This document shows, in pieces, positions 26,917 to 36,490 of a stretch of DNA of 64,000 bases (positions are counted from its first letter, which is position 1; every line of letters begins with the position of its first letter). The DNA comes from Novosphingobium sp. PhB57 (GTDB lineage: Bacteria; Pseudomonadota; Alphaproteobacteria; Sphingomonadales; Sphingomonadaceae). Both the position numbers and the translations under genes were made by a program. A model generated the notes under the pieces. That model did not search any database. It saw nothing but the letters and a program-made list of their open reading frames with translations, and had not been told where the DNA came from. The stretch lies in contig NZ_SMBO01000001.1 in NCBI RefSeq assembly GCF_004342985.1, positions 868,001-932,000 on the forward strand, written 5' to 3'.

Positions 26917-28050
26917 TCAGGAACGGCGGTGATAGGCCGTGCCGGTCAGCCGCCAGGCGGCCATGGCGCCGTAGACAAGGCTCAGCACCACGAGGCCCGC
27001 AAGCTGCGGCAGAACCTGCCCGAGGCTGGCGCCCATCTCGTTGAGGCGCAGGAAGGCTTGCGCACCGGATGTCGCGGGCGAGAGGTGTGCCAGCCCCGCC
27101 ACCCAGCGGGGCATGGCGGAAAGCGGCCAGGCCGCGCCGGCCAGGAAGAACAGGATGATCGAGCTGGGGATCAACACTTGCAAGGCGCGGTCGGCGCTGT
27201 CGAACAGGCTGCCGAGCAGCAGGCCCAGGGCAGAAACGGCCGCGGCGAAGAGCGGTACGGCCATGAGCAGAGCGGCCGGGTTGCCCGCTCTCGGAACGTC
27301 CTGGTACCAGAATATCCAACCGAAATAGAACAGCGCCGCCAGGCAGCCGATCAGGCTCAGCGCGCACCAGGTGCCGAGAAAGCCTTGCGGCGAGAGCGGG
27401 GGTGCCCGGCCTTCGCGCATTTCGGCAGCCATGCCCGCTGCGAGCATGGCCGTGCCGAACAGCAAGGTCTGCTGGAGGATGATCGCGGCCACGGCCGGGA
27501 AGACGTAGTCCGCATAGCCTTCGCGGGTGTTGAACAGCGGCCGCTCGACCACGGCGACCGGCGCGCGCAAGTGCAGCCCTTGCGCCAGAGGCCCGAGGCG
27601 CTCGGCAGCCACGGCCAGCGCCGCGGCCTGGATAGCCCCGCCTATGTCCTTCGCGCGGATCAGGTACGTGCCGTTGACCCATATGCCGATGCCGCCGCCT
27701 CCGGCGCTGCCCGGTGCGCCGGTCAGCAGGCTGCGGGTAAGGCCGCGCGGCAGCAGGAGTATCCCGTCCGCCTCGCGGCGGCGCACGCGCTGCTCGGCCT
27801 CGTGAATCGAGAGCGCCTCTCCCGCCACGCGGACTTCCCGCATGTCGGACAGCTTGCGCACCAAGGCGCGGGTCAGCGTGCTGCGCTCCTCGTCCACGAC
27901 CACCACCGGAAGCTGGCGCGCGGTCTGGTGGGCGTAGGGCGCGGGGTAGTAGAAACCGTATAGAACCACCGCGAGAACCACGATCGAGGCCAGCGCGAAC
28001 GTCGAGAGCACCGCGCGGAAGACGGAGACGAAGCCCTGCGCGAATGTCAC
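26917..28050 (-). CDS. ABC-2 type transporter permease (second of pair)
   Basis: This is a 377-aa ABC-2/YhgE-like permease: one N-terminal transmembrane helix (about 15-35), a large extracytoplasmic domain of roughly 150 residues, and five or so helices from residue 190 on. The segment VVVVDEERSTLTRAL after TM1 is typical of these exporters. The GTG at 28050 overlaps the upstream permease stop by 4 bp (GTGA). It is the last gene of a TolC-HlyD-permease-permease operon. Such pairs export drugs or other small molecules with an ATP-binding partner, but no ATPase gene is present here. Confidence 0.87.
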   Translation of the reverse strand: MTFAQGFVSVFRAVLSTFALASIVVLAVVLYGFYYPAPYAHQTARQLPVVVVDEERSTLTRALVRKLSDMREVRVAGEALSIHEAEQRVRRREADGILLLPRGLTRSLLTGAPGSAGGGGIGIWVNGTYLIRAKDIGGAIQAAALAVAAERLGPLAQGLHLRAPVAVVERPLFNTREGYADYVFPAVAAIILQQTLLFGTAMLAAGMAAEMREGRAPPLSPQGFLGTWCALSLIGCLAALFYFGWIFWYQDVPRAGNPAALLMAVPLFAAAVSALGLLLGSLFDSADRALQVLIPSSIILFFLAGAAWPLSAMPRWVAGLAHLSPATSGAQAFLRLNEMGASLGQVLPQLAGLVVLSLVYGAMAAWRLTGTAYHRRS

Positions 28051-29192
28051 GCCGCCTGCTCCGGCTTGCGCAGCAGCAGCAGGCAAAGGCCCAGCGGCAC
28101 GACGAGATAGAGCGACAGCACGCCGATCTGCGGAAGCGCCAGCGAAACCGGCGCGCCCAGGAACTGGTCCATCTGCAGGCGCAAGTAATGGGTGAAAGGC
28201 AGCGCCTGGCTCCAGCCCCGCGCAAAGCCGGACCCCCCGCCCAGCGGCAGCGTCCCGCCCGAATAGGCCAGCGCCGATCCGGCGTAGAGCGCCGTCGCGG
28301 AAAAGGCGAAGCTGGGCTTGCGCATGCCAATCACCAGCAAGACGGAGAGCGCCGCCGTCCCCGCGATGAGCAGGGCCTGCGCGGCCAGGGTCAGCAGCAG
28401 GCTGCCGTTCATCGTCCAGCCGCGAACGCCCACCAGCCAGATCATCCAGACCAGGCCCCAGATCGAGAGCACCCCGACATAGGGCGTGAGCTTGCCCAGC
28501 AGCGCCGGGAGCCCTCCGCCGGTCTCCGCTTTCCACTGTGCCAGCGAACGGCCCTGCAACTCGCGCCCCATGGCCATCACGGCGACGCAGCCCGCAAGAA
28601 GGTGCAGCACGGCGGGCTGGATCAGCGCCTGGAGATACCATTCGAAGCTGGTCTGGGGATTGAACAGGACGGTCGCCTGGACCACGGGTGGTCGAATTCG
28701 GATCGCCGGCAGCCCCCTCGCCCGCGCTGCGTCGAGCCCGCGCTCAGCCAGGACCGCGCCGACGGCCGAGCGGATGCCGGATTCCGCGCTTGCGCCGATG
28801 GTCAGGAAAGTGGCGTTGTAGAAGATCTGGATGGCCGGCGTGGTCTGGCGCTCCAGCCCCTCGCTCACGCCGCGCGGGATCAGCAGGATGGCCCAGACCC
28901 GCCCAGCCCGCGCGGAGCGCTCAGCCAGGGCGAAAGTCTCCGGTCGCTCGGCAATGGTCACCGCGGGGCTTGCGCTCACGGCCCGGACGATGGCGCGACT
29001 GAGGGTGCCGTTGTCCTCGTCCACCACGGCAACGGGCAAGGCGCGGGGGACGCCCGCGATCAGCATGGCCGCCACGATCAGGATCGCCAGGGCCGGAAAC
29101 AGCGTGAGCATTCCCAGGTCCCAGCGATCGCGGCGCAGGTGCGCCAGTTCCCGGCGCAGGGCAGCACGATAACCGGGACCGGGAGTGCTCAT
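28047..29192 (-). CDS. ABC-2 type transporter permease (first of pair)
   Basis: This is a 381-aa permease with the same layout as the following gene: TM1 near residues 25-45, an extracytoplasmic domain beginning PVAVVDEDNGTLSRAI, then a C-terminal helix bundle from about residue 190. The two permeases are paralogous and probably form a heterodimer. ATG 29192 overlaps the stop of the HlyD adaptor by 4 bp. The frame extends well upstream only through the adaptor gene in another phase. The exported substrate is unknown. Confidence 0.87.
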   Translation of the reverse strand: MSTPGPGYRAALRRELAHLRRDRWDLGMLTLFPALAILIVAAMLIAGVPRALPVAVVDEDNGTLSRAIVRAVSASPAVTIAERPETFALAERSARAGRVWAILLIPRGVSEGLERQTTPAIQIFYNATFLTIGASAESGIRSAVGAVLAERGLDAARARGLPAIRIRPPVVQATVLFNPQTSFEWYLQALIQPAVLHLLAGCVAVMAMGRELQGRSLAQWKAETGGGLPALLGKLTPYVGVLSIWGLVWMIWLVGVRGWTMNGSLLLTLAAQALLIAGTAALSVLLVIGMRKPSFAFSATALYAGSALAYSGGTLPLGGGSGFARGWSQALPFTHYLRLQMDQFLGAPVSLALPQIGVLSLYLVVPLGLCLLLLRKPEQAA

Positions 29193-30229
29193 TGCGGCCA
29201 GTCGAACAACACGCTCATGCCCGGACGCAGACCTTTGATCGCTTCGGCCGGACGCAGGCGGATCTCGAAGCTGCGCACGTCGAAGCCGGAGGACTGGCGC
29301 GTCGCCCGCCATGTCGCGAAATCGCCCTGCGGGCTGATGTAAGTGACGCGGAACCGCCCCTTGCGGTTTTCCAGGGCCGGAATGCGGCCCATCAGCTCCT
29401 GGCCCTTCTGCAGCGAATTGAACTGATTTTCCCGCAAGTTGAGCGCGACCCAGGGATGGGCGGTGTCGATGATCTGGAACACCGGAACTGCCGGACCGAC
29501 GATCTCGCCGGGCTCGGCCAACCGCCGTGTCACTTCGCCGCCGATGGGGGCGATCAGCGTCTTTTCCGCGCCCAGCGCATCGGCAATCGAAACGCCCGCC
29601 TTCGCCACTTGCACTTGCGCCTGGGCGGCGGCCTTTTCCTCGGCACGGGCGCCGGACTGCGCCTTCACATATTGCAACCTTGCCGCCTCGGCCTGCCGGG
29701 CGCTGGCATCGCGCGCGGCGCGGGCTTCGTCCCGGCGCTGCGCGGCGATCACGCCTTCCGCATAGAGGTTGTCCGCCCGGCGCGCGGTGACGGCGGCAAG
29801 ATCGGCCCCGGCCTGCGCCGCCTGCCAGACGGCGCGCAGCGATTCCACATCCTCCTTGCGGGCGCCGTTGTCGGCAAGATCGCGCATGGCTTCCGCCCCG
29901 GCGAGCACGCCTTGCGCCTGCTGCCTTCCCGCGTCGATCTCCGGGCTGGACAGGATCGCGAGCACGGTGCCGGCCGTCACCGTGGCGCCCTCTTCCGCCA
30001 GGAGTCGGTCGACCCGCGCCAGCGCCTTGGTCGCGACATTGATCTCGTCCGCATCGACCATGCCCTGCAACTGGTCCGGCGCGGGCCGCGCCGCGATCCA
30101 CAGGCCTGCCAGGAGCACGGCGGCCAGCAGGACCAGCCCCGCCACCAGCAGGCGAAAACGGTCGCGCCCTTCCGGTCCCGCATCGGCTTCTCCTGCCGGA
30201 AGGATCGATGGCGCGTCGCTTTCGCTCAT
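29189..30229 (-). CDS. HlyD-family periplasmic adaptor
   Basis: This is a 346-aa membrane fusion protein (YbhG/YhiI-like). It has a short cytoplasmic N-terminus, one membrane anchor (LLVAGLVLLAAVLLAGLWIA, about 28-47), a barrel-sandwich half (MVDADEINVATKALARVDRL), an Ala/Gln-rich alpha hairpin (about 90-210) and the second half with APIGGEVTRRLAEPGEIV. It overlaps the TolC gene upstream and the permease downstream by 4 bp each. It should bridge the two ABC-2 permeases and the outer membrane channel. Confidence 0.9.
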   Translation of the reverse strand: MSESDAPSILPAGEADAGPEGRDRFRLLVAGLVLLAAVLLAGLWIAARPAPDQLQGMVDADEINVATKALARVDRLLAEEGATVTAGTVLAILSSPEIDAGRQQAQGVLAGAEAMRDLADNGARKEDVESLRAVWQAAQAGADLAAVTARRADNLYAEGVIAAQRRDEARAARDASARQAEAARLQYVKAQSGARAEEKAAAQAQVQVAKAGVSIADALGAEKTLIAPIGGEVTRRLAEPGEIVGPAVPVFQIIDTAHPWVALNLRENQFNSLQKGQELMGRIPALENRKGRFRVTYISPQGDFATWRATRQSSGFDVRSFEIRLRPAEAIKGLRPGMSVLFDWPQ

Positions 30230-31764
30230 GGGGCGGTGATCCTGTCCGGTCGGAGGAGGTAATCGCGGAAGCTGTCCCCGCGATTGCTGGCGACCAGCAG
30301 AGCGGAAAGCGACACGACATATTCGTAAGCGGAGGCAATGCGCTGGGTCTGCGCCAGGGAGAGAGCGTTGCGCGCATCGATAAGCTGGCTCGCGGTATCC
30401 TCCCCCTCGCGGAAGCCGATCTCGTGGACGCGCAGGTTCTCTTCGGCGGCCTTCATGTTGCTGTCCAGCAGCAGGAACGATCGGCGCGCGGTCTCCACCA
30501 GGTTATAGGCGCGGCTGGTCTCGATCTCGATGGTCTTGCGCATGTCGCGCGCCGCATTCTCCGCCGCACTCTGGCGCGCGTTCGCCGCATCGAGCGTGTC
30601 GCGCCGGTCTATGTTGGACAGCAGGGTGAAGCGCAGGCCCAGGCCGACGATCCAGTCCGGGTCGACCGGGATCGCATCGCTGCGGTTGAAATTGTACGAT
30701 CCGAACGCGAAAGCCTGAGGCCGCATCCGCGACTTGGCCAGGTCCACGCCTGAATCCGCCAGATGGCGCGTCGCTTGTGCCGCGCGCATCTGCGGCTGGC
30801 CCGGCCCGGTGGCGGTAGCGAGGAAATCGTCTAGCGGCTCCAGGCCGCTGCCGTTGACGAACAGGGGTGTCGTCGGCCGAACGCCGCCGCTCGCATCGAG
30901 AAGCCGGGCCAGCGAATCCGAGGCATTGTGTTCTTCCATCGCCGCGCGTTCCAGCGCGCGCTGCGCCGCATCGCGCGCCACCTGCACTTCCAGCACGCGG
31001 GACCGGGGGATCACCCCCTCCCGGAACAGGGCCTGGGCATTGCCGAGGTGCTTGTCGAAAGCGTCGCGGGTGCCCGTGGCGGAGGCCAGCAACGCCGCGG
31101 CCAGTTGCTGACCGAAGTAGCTCTGCACCAGCCGGACCTGCGAGAGATCCTGCGCGCCCGCCTGCCTGGCACGCGCCATCTCCGCCCCGGCCTCGGCGCC
31201 GTGCTGGATCGCCGGGATCGCGCCGCCCGAGTAAAGCGGCATGACCGCCGTGACATTGGGCCGGATCACCGTCTGCCGCGCGCGAAAGTCCAGTTCATCC
31301 GGAAGCTGCGAGAGCAGGCCCGGCAGCGCCTCGCTCACACGTCCCGTCACTTGCTGGACGATCCCCGAGAACTCCGGCGGAAATTCGCCGGGCAGCCCTT
31401 CGAGGAACTGGCCCGCGGCATTGCTGAAGCTGTCCTTCTGCCCGGTCAGGTCCACCGAGAGCGATTTCTGGTAGGAGATCACCGAAACCGAGCCCGAGAC
31501 GATCGGCCGATTCAGCGCCTTGAGGGCATGGGCGGTGGACTCTGCCGCGCTCAATTCGTCGGAGGCAGCGCCCAGCGCGGAAGATACCCGGTCCAGCCGC
31601 TGGCGCGCGGCATCGAAAGAAAGCGTTTCCGCGGCGCCGTCGTCCTGAACAGCTTCTTTACCACCCGCCTGGGCGAAAGCTGTTATGGGTCCGGCGAGCA
31701 GGATCGCCAAGATGCCGGCCCAGCCAATTACAATTCCATTTCGAAAATCGCTGCCAGCAATCAT
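30226..31764 (-). CDS. TolC-family outer membrane efflux protein
   Basis: This is a 512-aa outer membrane channel with a cleavable signal (about 1-32, ending AFAQA). Two OEP repeats form the helical barrel, with long Ala/Gln/Arg helices and the KSRMRPQAFAFGSYNFNR beta segment near residue 340. No lipobox is seen, unlike the other efflux channel in this window at 5971-7425. It is the first gene of the four-gene export operon; all downstream junctions are 4-bp overlaps. An AT-richer 390-bp gap separates it from the divergent arginine decarboxylase gene. Confidence 0.9.
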   Translation of the reverse strand: MIAGSDFRNGIVIGWAGILAILLAGPITAFAQAGGKEAVQDDGAAETLSFDAARQRLDRVSSALGAASDELSAAESTAHALKALNRPIVSGSVSVISYQKSLSVDLTGQKDSFSNAAGQFLEGLPGEFPPEFSGIVQQVTGRVSEALPGLLSQLPDELDFRARQTVIRPNVTAVMPLYSGGAIPAIQHGAEAGAEMARARQAGAQDLSQVRLVQSYFGQQLAAALLASATGTRDAFDKHLGNAQALFREGVIPRSRVLEVQVARDAAQRALERAAMEEHNASDSLARLLDASGGVRPTTPLFVNGSGLEPLDDFLATATGPGQPQMRAAQATRHLADSGVDLAKSRMRPQAFAFGSYNFNRSDAIPVDPDWIVGLGLRFTLLSNIDRRDTLDAANARQSAAENAARDMRKTIEIETSRAYNLVETARRSFLLLDSNMKAAEENLRVHEIGFREGEDTASQLIDARNALSLAQTQRIASAYEYVVSLSALLVASNRGDSFRDYLLRPDRITAP

Positions 31765-32154
31765 GGTTCACCAGAAATGGGACACTCAGGAATTTACATA
31801 TTTCCCCTTGAACGAAAAGCTATTTCGATCAATGTTTCGCTCGTGTTCGGGATCAATCGAATCGCGGTAAATCGCGATGTGAAAGAGGTATCCGCGTCAT
31901 CACCACTTCCTGACAGATGCCGGCTTTTCGACATTGATTTGGCGCCTGCCAGATCAGAACGGTCGGTTTATTCCGTCATATTCCGGATCATGACTCAATA
32001 AAGCACGTTCGATCCGCGATTATTCCTGGTTTTACATTTTCCCGAAGCACGAACTCAACGAACAGGTCGCCAAGAACATAAAGCATGCTGTGCCCCCGGT
32101 TGCAGCACACTCATCACCGGATCGGCTGGATCACGCGATTGAGGAGCTTTTCAG
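31765..32154. other. Divergent intergenic region, TolC operon / arginine decarboxylase
   Basis: About 390 bp, clearly richer in A+T than the flanking genes, without a credible gene. It must hold the promoters of both divergent operons. The one clear structure is a small dyad ATCGCG-N6-CGCGAT at 31861-31878. I could not identify confident -35/-10 pairs. Confidence 0.5.
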
Positions 32155-34443
32155 ATGGTATCACGTTCGAGCCTGAGACTGGCGATGCGCGCGCTTTTGG
32201 TGCGCGAAGACTTCGAAGATGTTTCCGCCGCAGGACGCGCTCTTGGCGCGCTCGTCGATGAACTGGAGCGACGCGAGATCGAGGTGATCGTGTCCGACGA
32301 CGTCGAGGACGCCGTTGCCATCGCCGCCACCGACCCGTCGATCCAGTGCCTGCTGCTCGATTGGGAACTCGGCTTCACCGAGGACCACGTCGATGCACAC
32401 CGCGTGCTGGACGCCATGCGCGGGCTCAATGCCGCGGTGCCGATCTTCCTCGTCGCCAATCGCAGCGCGGCATCGCAGATTCCCGTCGATGCCATGACCA
32501 AGGCGGACGACTTCATCTGGCTGCTGGAAGACACGGCGGACTTCATCGGCGGCCGCATCCGCGCCGCGATCGAGCGCTATCGCTCCACCGTCTTGCCGCC
32601 GATGTTCGGCGCGCTGGTGAAGTTCGCGCAGACTTACGAATATTCCTGGCACACCCCCGGCCATACCGGCGGCACCGCCTTCCTCACCTCGCCCGCGGGC
32701 CGCGCGTTCTTCGAGTTCTTCGGGGAGAGCCTGTTCCGGTCGGACCTGTCGATTTCGGTCGGCGATCTGGGTTCGCTGCTCGATCACTCCGGCCCGATCG
32801 GCGCGGGTGAGCGCTATGCGGCGGGAGTCTTCGGCGCGGATCGGACCTACTACGTCACCAACGGCTCATCGACATCGAACCGCGTGATCCTGATGGCCTC
32901 GGTCACGCGCGATCAGGTGGCGCTGTGTGACCGCAACTGCCACAAGTCGGTTGAACACGCGATGACGCTGTCCGGCGCAATTCCGTGCTACCTGATGCCC
33001 ACCCGCAATGCGCTGGGCATCATTGGCCCGATCCCGCCCGAACATCTGACGCCCGCGCACTTGCGCCTCTTGGTGGCGGACAATCCGCTGGCGCCCGAAG
33101 GGGCCAAGCCGGTCCACGCCGTCATCACCAACTCGACCTATGACGGCCTCTGCTACAACGTCGCCCGCGTCGAGGAACTGCTGGGCGACACCGTGGACCG
33201 CCTGCATTTCGACGAGGCCTGGTACGGCTATGCCCGCTTCAATCCGATCTACCGCGAACGCTTCGGCATGCATGGCGATCCGGAAACGCGCGACAAGTCC
33301 AAGCCCACCGTCTTCGCCACGCAATCGACGCACAAGCTGCTGGCGGCGCTGTCGCAGGCCTCGATGATCCACGTGCGCGACGGGCGCAATCCGATCGACC
33401 ATGCGCGCTTCAACGAGGCGTTCATGATGCACGCCTCCACCTCGCCCTGCTATCCGATCATCGCCTCCAACGACGTGTCGGCCGCGATGATGGACTCCTC
33501 GGGCGAGCATCTGACCGATGTGTCCATCCGCGAGGCAGTGGCCTTCCGCCAGATGGTCGCCCGCCTCAATGCCGAGAGCGCGGACGACAACGCCTGGTTC
33601 TTCGACATCTGGCAGCCCGACGAAGTCCACGACGCGCGCGGCCGCACGGTGCCGTTCCATGAATGCGATCCCGAGCATCTCGCCACCGATCCCACCTGCT
33701 GGCAACTGCTGCCCAATGCCGCATGGCACGGCTTCGGGGAGATCGAGCCGGGCTACTGCATGCTCGATCCGATCAAGGTTTCGGTGCTCACCCCCGGCAT
33801 GGACCCGGACGGCAGCTTGCGCGCGGTGGGCATCCCCGCCAGCATCCTCACCTCCTATCTCGGCGCGCGCGGGATCGTGGTGGAGAAGACCACGGACTTC
33901 ACCGTGCTGTTCCTGTTCTCGCTGGGCGTGACCAAGGGCAAGTGGGGCACGCTGGTCAATGCCCTGCTGGACTTCCGCAAGGACTACGACGCCAACGTCT
34001 CGCTGGAACGCACGATCCCCTCGCTCGTGGCCGACTATCCGGAACGCTATTCCGGCATGGGTCTGCGCGAACTGGCAGACCTGATGTTCGCGGCGATGGG
34101 CGACCTCAAGACCACCGCCACGATGTCCGAAGCCTTCGGCATCCTGCCCAAGCCCGACATGAGCCCGGTCTCCGCTTACGAGGAACTGGTGCGCGGCAAT
34201 ATCGAGAAGGTCACGCTGGACGACCTGGCCGGGCGCACCCTCGCCACCGGCATCGTGCCTTATCCGCCGGGCATCCCGCTGCTGATGCCGGGTGAGAACG
34301 CCGGCCCCGCCAAGGGCGCGCTGATCGGATATCTGCGGGCGCTGGAGCTTTACGACCTGCGCTTCCCCGGCTTCGGGCACGATACCCACGGCGTGGAAGT
34401 GGAGGACGGGGTCTACAACGTCCTGGTCGTCAAGAAGTCCTGA
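32155..34443 (+). CDS. adiA: Biodegradative-type arginine/lysine/ornithine decarboxylase
   Basis: This is a PLP-dependent fold-III basic amino acid decarboxylase, 762 aa, close to the length of E. coli AdiA. It consumes a cytoplasmic proton while converting arginine (probably) to agmatine. The receiver-like wing domain is about residues 1-135. The core has HTPGHTGGTAF, the catalytic PLP Lys394 in STHKLLAALSQ, and DEAWYGYARF upstream of it. The C-terminal domain follows. An AdiC-type antiporter lies 13 bp downstream, which makes arginine the most likely substrate over lysine or ornithine. Expression control is not visible; a 390-bp AT-richer region precedes it. Confidence 0.9.
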   Translation: MVSRSSLRLAMRALLVREDFEDVSAAGRALGALVDELERREIEVIVSDDVEDAVAIAATDPSIQCLLLDWELGFTEDHVDAHRVLDAMRGLNAAVPIFLVANRSAASQIPVDAMTKADDFIWLLEDTADFIGGRIRAAIERYRSTVLPPMFGALVKFAQTYEYSWHTPGHTGGTAFLTSPAGRAFFEFFGESLFRSDLSISVGDLGSLLDHSGPIGAGERYAAGVFGADRTYYVTNGSSTSNRVILMASVTRDQVALCDRNCHKSVEHAMTLSGAIPCYLMPTRNALGIIGPIPPEHLTPAHLRLLVADNPLAPEGAKPVHAVITNSTYDGLCYNVARVEELLGDTVDRLHFDEAWYGYARFNPIYRERFGMHGDPETRDKSKPTVFATQSTHKLLAALSQASMIHVRDGRNPIDHARFNEAFMMHASTSPCYPIIASNDVSAAMMDSSGEHLTDVSIREAVAFRQMVARLNAESADDNAWFFDIWQPDEVHDARGRTVPFHECDPEHLATDPTCWQLLPNAAWHGFGEIEPGYCMLDPIKVSVLTPGMDPDGSLRAVGIPASILTSYLGARGIVVEKTTDFTVLFLFSLGVTKGKWGTLVNALLDFRKDYDANVSLERTIPSLVADYPERYSGMGLRELADLMFAAMGDLKTTATMSEAFGILPKPDMSPVSAYEELVRGNIEKVTLDDLAGRTLATGIVPYPPGIPLLMPGENAGPAKGALIGYLRALELYDLRFPGFGHDTHGVEVEDGVYNVLVVKKS

Positions 34444-34456
34444 GGGGAGACCGGGA

Positions 34457-35974
34457 ATGGCAACAGCAGCAACAGCGGGCGACGACAGCGGCAAGATCGG
34501 ACTCGTTCCCGCCACCTTGATGGTGGCCGGCAACATGATGGGATCGGGCGTGTTCATGCTGCCCGCCAACCTTTCGGCCATCGGATCGATCGCGCTGATC
34601 GGCTGGCTCCTGACCGTGGTGGGCGCGGTGGCGCTGGCGCTGGTCTTCGCCAAGCTTTCCGCCATCGATCCGGCGGCGGGCGGGCCTTATGCCTTTGCCC
34701 GCAAGGCTTACGGCGACTACATGGGATACCAGACCAACCTGATCTACTGGCTGGCCAACGTGGTCGGCAACGTGGCGCTGGCCGTCGCGGGTCTGGGCTA
34801 TCTCTCCCACTTCTTCCCGGCGCTCAAAGTGCCGATCGTGATGGCCTTCGGCTCCATCGCGATCATCTGGTTCTTCGCCTATGCCAATATCCTGGGGCCC
34901 AAGGTGGTGGGACGGCTGCAAAGCTTCACCACGATCTTCGCGCTGGTGCCGATCTTCGGCATGGCGCTGTTCGGCTGGTTCTGGTTCAAACCGGAAATCT
35001 TCTCCTCCGCCTGGAACGTCTCGGGCCAGTCCAGCCCCAATGCAGTGATGGCCACGCTGACCTTCACGCTCTGGGCCTTCATCGGGGTGGAGAGCGCGTC
35101 GGTCTCGGCAGGCGTCGTCGCCAACCCATCACGCAACGTGCCGATCGCGACGGTGGGCGGGGTGGTGCTGGCCTCGGTGGCCTATGTGCTCAGCTCCTCG
35201 GTCATCATGGGCATGATCCCCAACAAGGAACTGATCGCCTCTTCCGCGCCCTTCGCCGACGCCGCGCGCCTGGCATTGGGCGACTTCGCGGGCAGCACCG
35301 TGGCGCTCTGCGCGGCCGTGGGCTGCCTCGGCTCGCTGGCGGGCTGGACCCTGCTGGTCGGCCAGTCGGCCAAGGCGGCGGCAGACGACGGGCTGTTTCC
35401 CGGCATCTTCGCCAAGGTCAACAAGCGCGGCGTGCCCTCGCTCGGCCTCGTCATCGTGGCCGTCATCATGAGTGTGCAAGTGCTCGCCACGATGTCGCCC
35501 ACGGCCAGCCAGCAGTTCGGCAAGATCGCCTCGATCGCTGTCATCATGACGCTGCTGCCCTACATCTATTCGTGCATCGCGATAAAGGTGCTGGGCTATG
35601 GCAAGATGCCGCACGGCCAGTACACCTTCTTCGTAGCGTCAGGTCTGGCAGGCGCCATCTACTGCATGATCGCGCTGGTCGGTTCCGACGGCGAGCAGAC
35701 GCGCTGGTCGCTGATCTTCGTGATCGCCACCATCGTGTTCTACTCCGCATCGATCACCCGCAAGCGCGATCTGGATGAGAAGCACATCCACCCCGGCGGC
35801 AAGGCCCCGGTCTGGGTGCGTTATCTGGCGCTTGGGGTCACGATCGTTGCCCTTGTCGTGATGTTCTGGCTATCGGTCGGCCGCCACAACGACCTCGACC
35901 TCCGCTCGCGCGAACAAGCGCCGGCGGAGGCCGGGGAAACCGCGCAGCAGATGGCGCCGTCTGGCGTCCAATAG
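34457..35974 (+). CDS. adiC: Arginine/agmatine-type antiporter (APC family)
   Basis: This is a 505-aa inner membrane exchanger. The N-terminus closely follows AdiC: GNMMGSGVFMLPANL in TM1, DPAAGGPYAFARKAYG, then GYQTNLIYWLANVVGN and GYLSHFFP. Twelve helices can be drawn. It is about 60 residues longer than E. coli AdiC, with a hydrophilic tail and an extra helix at the C-terminus (to 505). It would swap external arginine for internal agmatine, completing the proton-consuming cycle with the decarboxylase upstream. GGGGAGA before the ATG provides the ribosome site. Confidence 0.9.
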   Translation: MATAATAGDDSGKIGLVPATLMVAGNMMGSGVFMLPANLSAIGSIALIGWLLTVVGAVALALVFAKLSAIDPAAGGPYAFARKAYGDYMGYQTNLIYWLANVVGNVALAVAGLGYLSHFFPALKVPIVMAFGSIAIIWFFAYANILGPKVVGRLQSFTTIFALVPIFGMALFGWFWFKPEIFSSAWNVSGQSSPNAVMATLTFTLWAFIGVESASVSAGVVANPSRNVPIATVGGVVLASVAYVLSSSVIMGMIPNKELIASSAPFADAARLALGDFAGSTVALCAAVGCLGSLAGWTLLVGQSAKAAADDGLFPGIFAKVNKRGVPSLGLVIVAVIMSVQVLATMSPTASQQFGKIASIAVIMTLLPYIYSCIAIKVLGYGKMPHGQYTFFVASGLAGAIYCMIALVGSDGEQTRWSLIFVIATIVFYSASITRKRDLDEKHIHPGGKAPVWVRYLALGVTIVALVVMFWLSVGRHNDLDLRSREQAPAEAGETAQQMAPSGVQ

Positions 35975-35989
35975 AGGAACGACGAGACG

Positions 35990-36478
35990 ATGCACTGGCG
36001 GGAAATGCGCGAAGACGACGTGGCCCACGTGGCGGACGTGGCGGACATGGTCCACCTCGATTACCCCGAGAATCCGCAAGTCTTCGCCGCCTGCTTCCGG
36101 CATTACCCTTCCGGCTGCCACGTGCTGGAAGGGGATGACGGAAAGGTCGCCGGTTACCTCGTCTCGCATCCCGGCCGGCAGGACCGCCCGCCGGTGCTGG
36201 ACACGCCGATGACCGGCCTTGCCGAGCCGTTCGATTGCTACTTCCTGCACGACCTTGCCCTTGGCGCTTCCACGCGCGGGCGGGGTTTTGCGGGCGGCGC
36301 CGTGCGGATCGCGCTGGACGAAGCCAAGGCACGCGGGCTCAGCCGCGTCGTGCTGATCGCCGTCGGGGACGCCCACGGCTTCTGGGAAAAGCAGGGCTTC
36401 GAACTGCTCGGCGACGGGCTGCTCGATCCGGCCAAGGGCTACGGCCCCGAAGCAAGGATGCTCGTGCGCCATATCTGA
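35990..36478 (+). CDS. GNAT-family N-acetyltransferase
   Basis: This is a 162-aa acetyl-CoA-dependent acetyltransferase of the GNAT fold. Motif A is seen as LHDLALGASTRGRGFAGGAV (about 85-104), with the Q/RxxGxG/A-type loop RGRGFAGG, and the C-terminal segment DAHGFWEKQGFELLGDG is typical. It follows the antiporter by 15 bp and precedes the porin by 12 bp, so it is in the same operon. It might acetylate agmatine or another polyamine made by the decarboxylase, but the acceptor is not determined. Confidence 0.85.
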   Translation: MHWREMREDDVAHVADVADMVHLDYPENPQVFAACFRHYPSGCHVLEGDDGKVAGYLVSHPGRQDRPPVLDTPMTGLAEPFDCYFLHDLALGASTRGRGFAGGAVRIALDEAKARGLSRVVLIAVGDAHGFWEKQGFELLGDGLLDPAKGYGPEARMLVRHI

Positions 36479-36490
36479 AGGGGGATATGC

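Noticed and set aside
26801..28330. Minus-strand frame running on from the TonB receptor, giving an apparent 1272-aa fusion
   Set aside because: The upstream part lies over the ABC permease genes in another phase and has no domain. The receptor begins at 26800 with a proper signal peptide.
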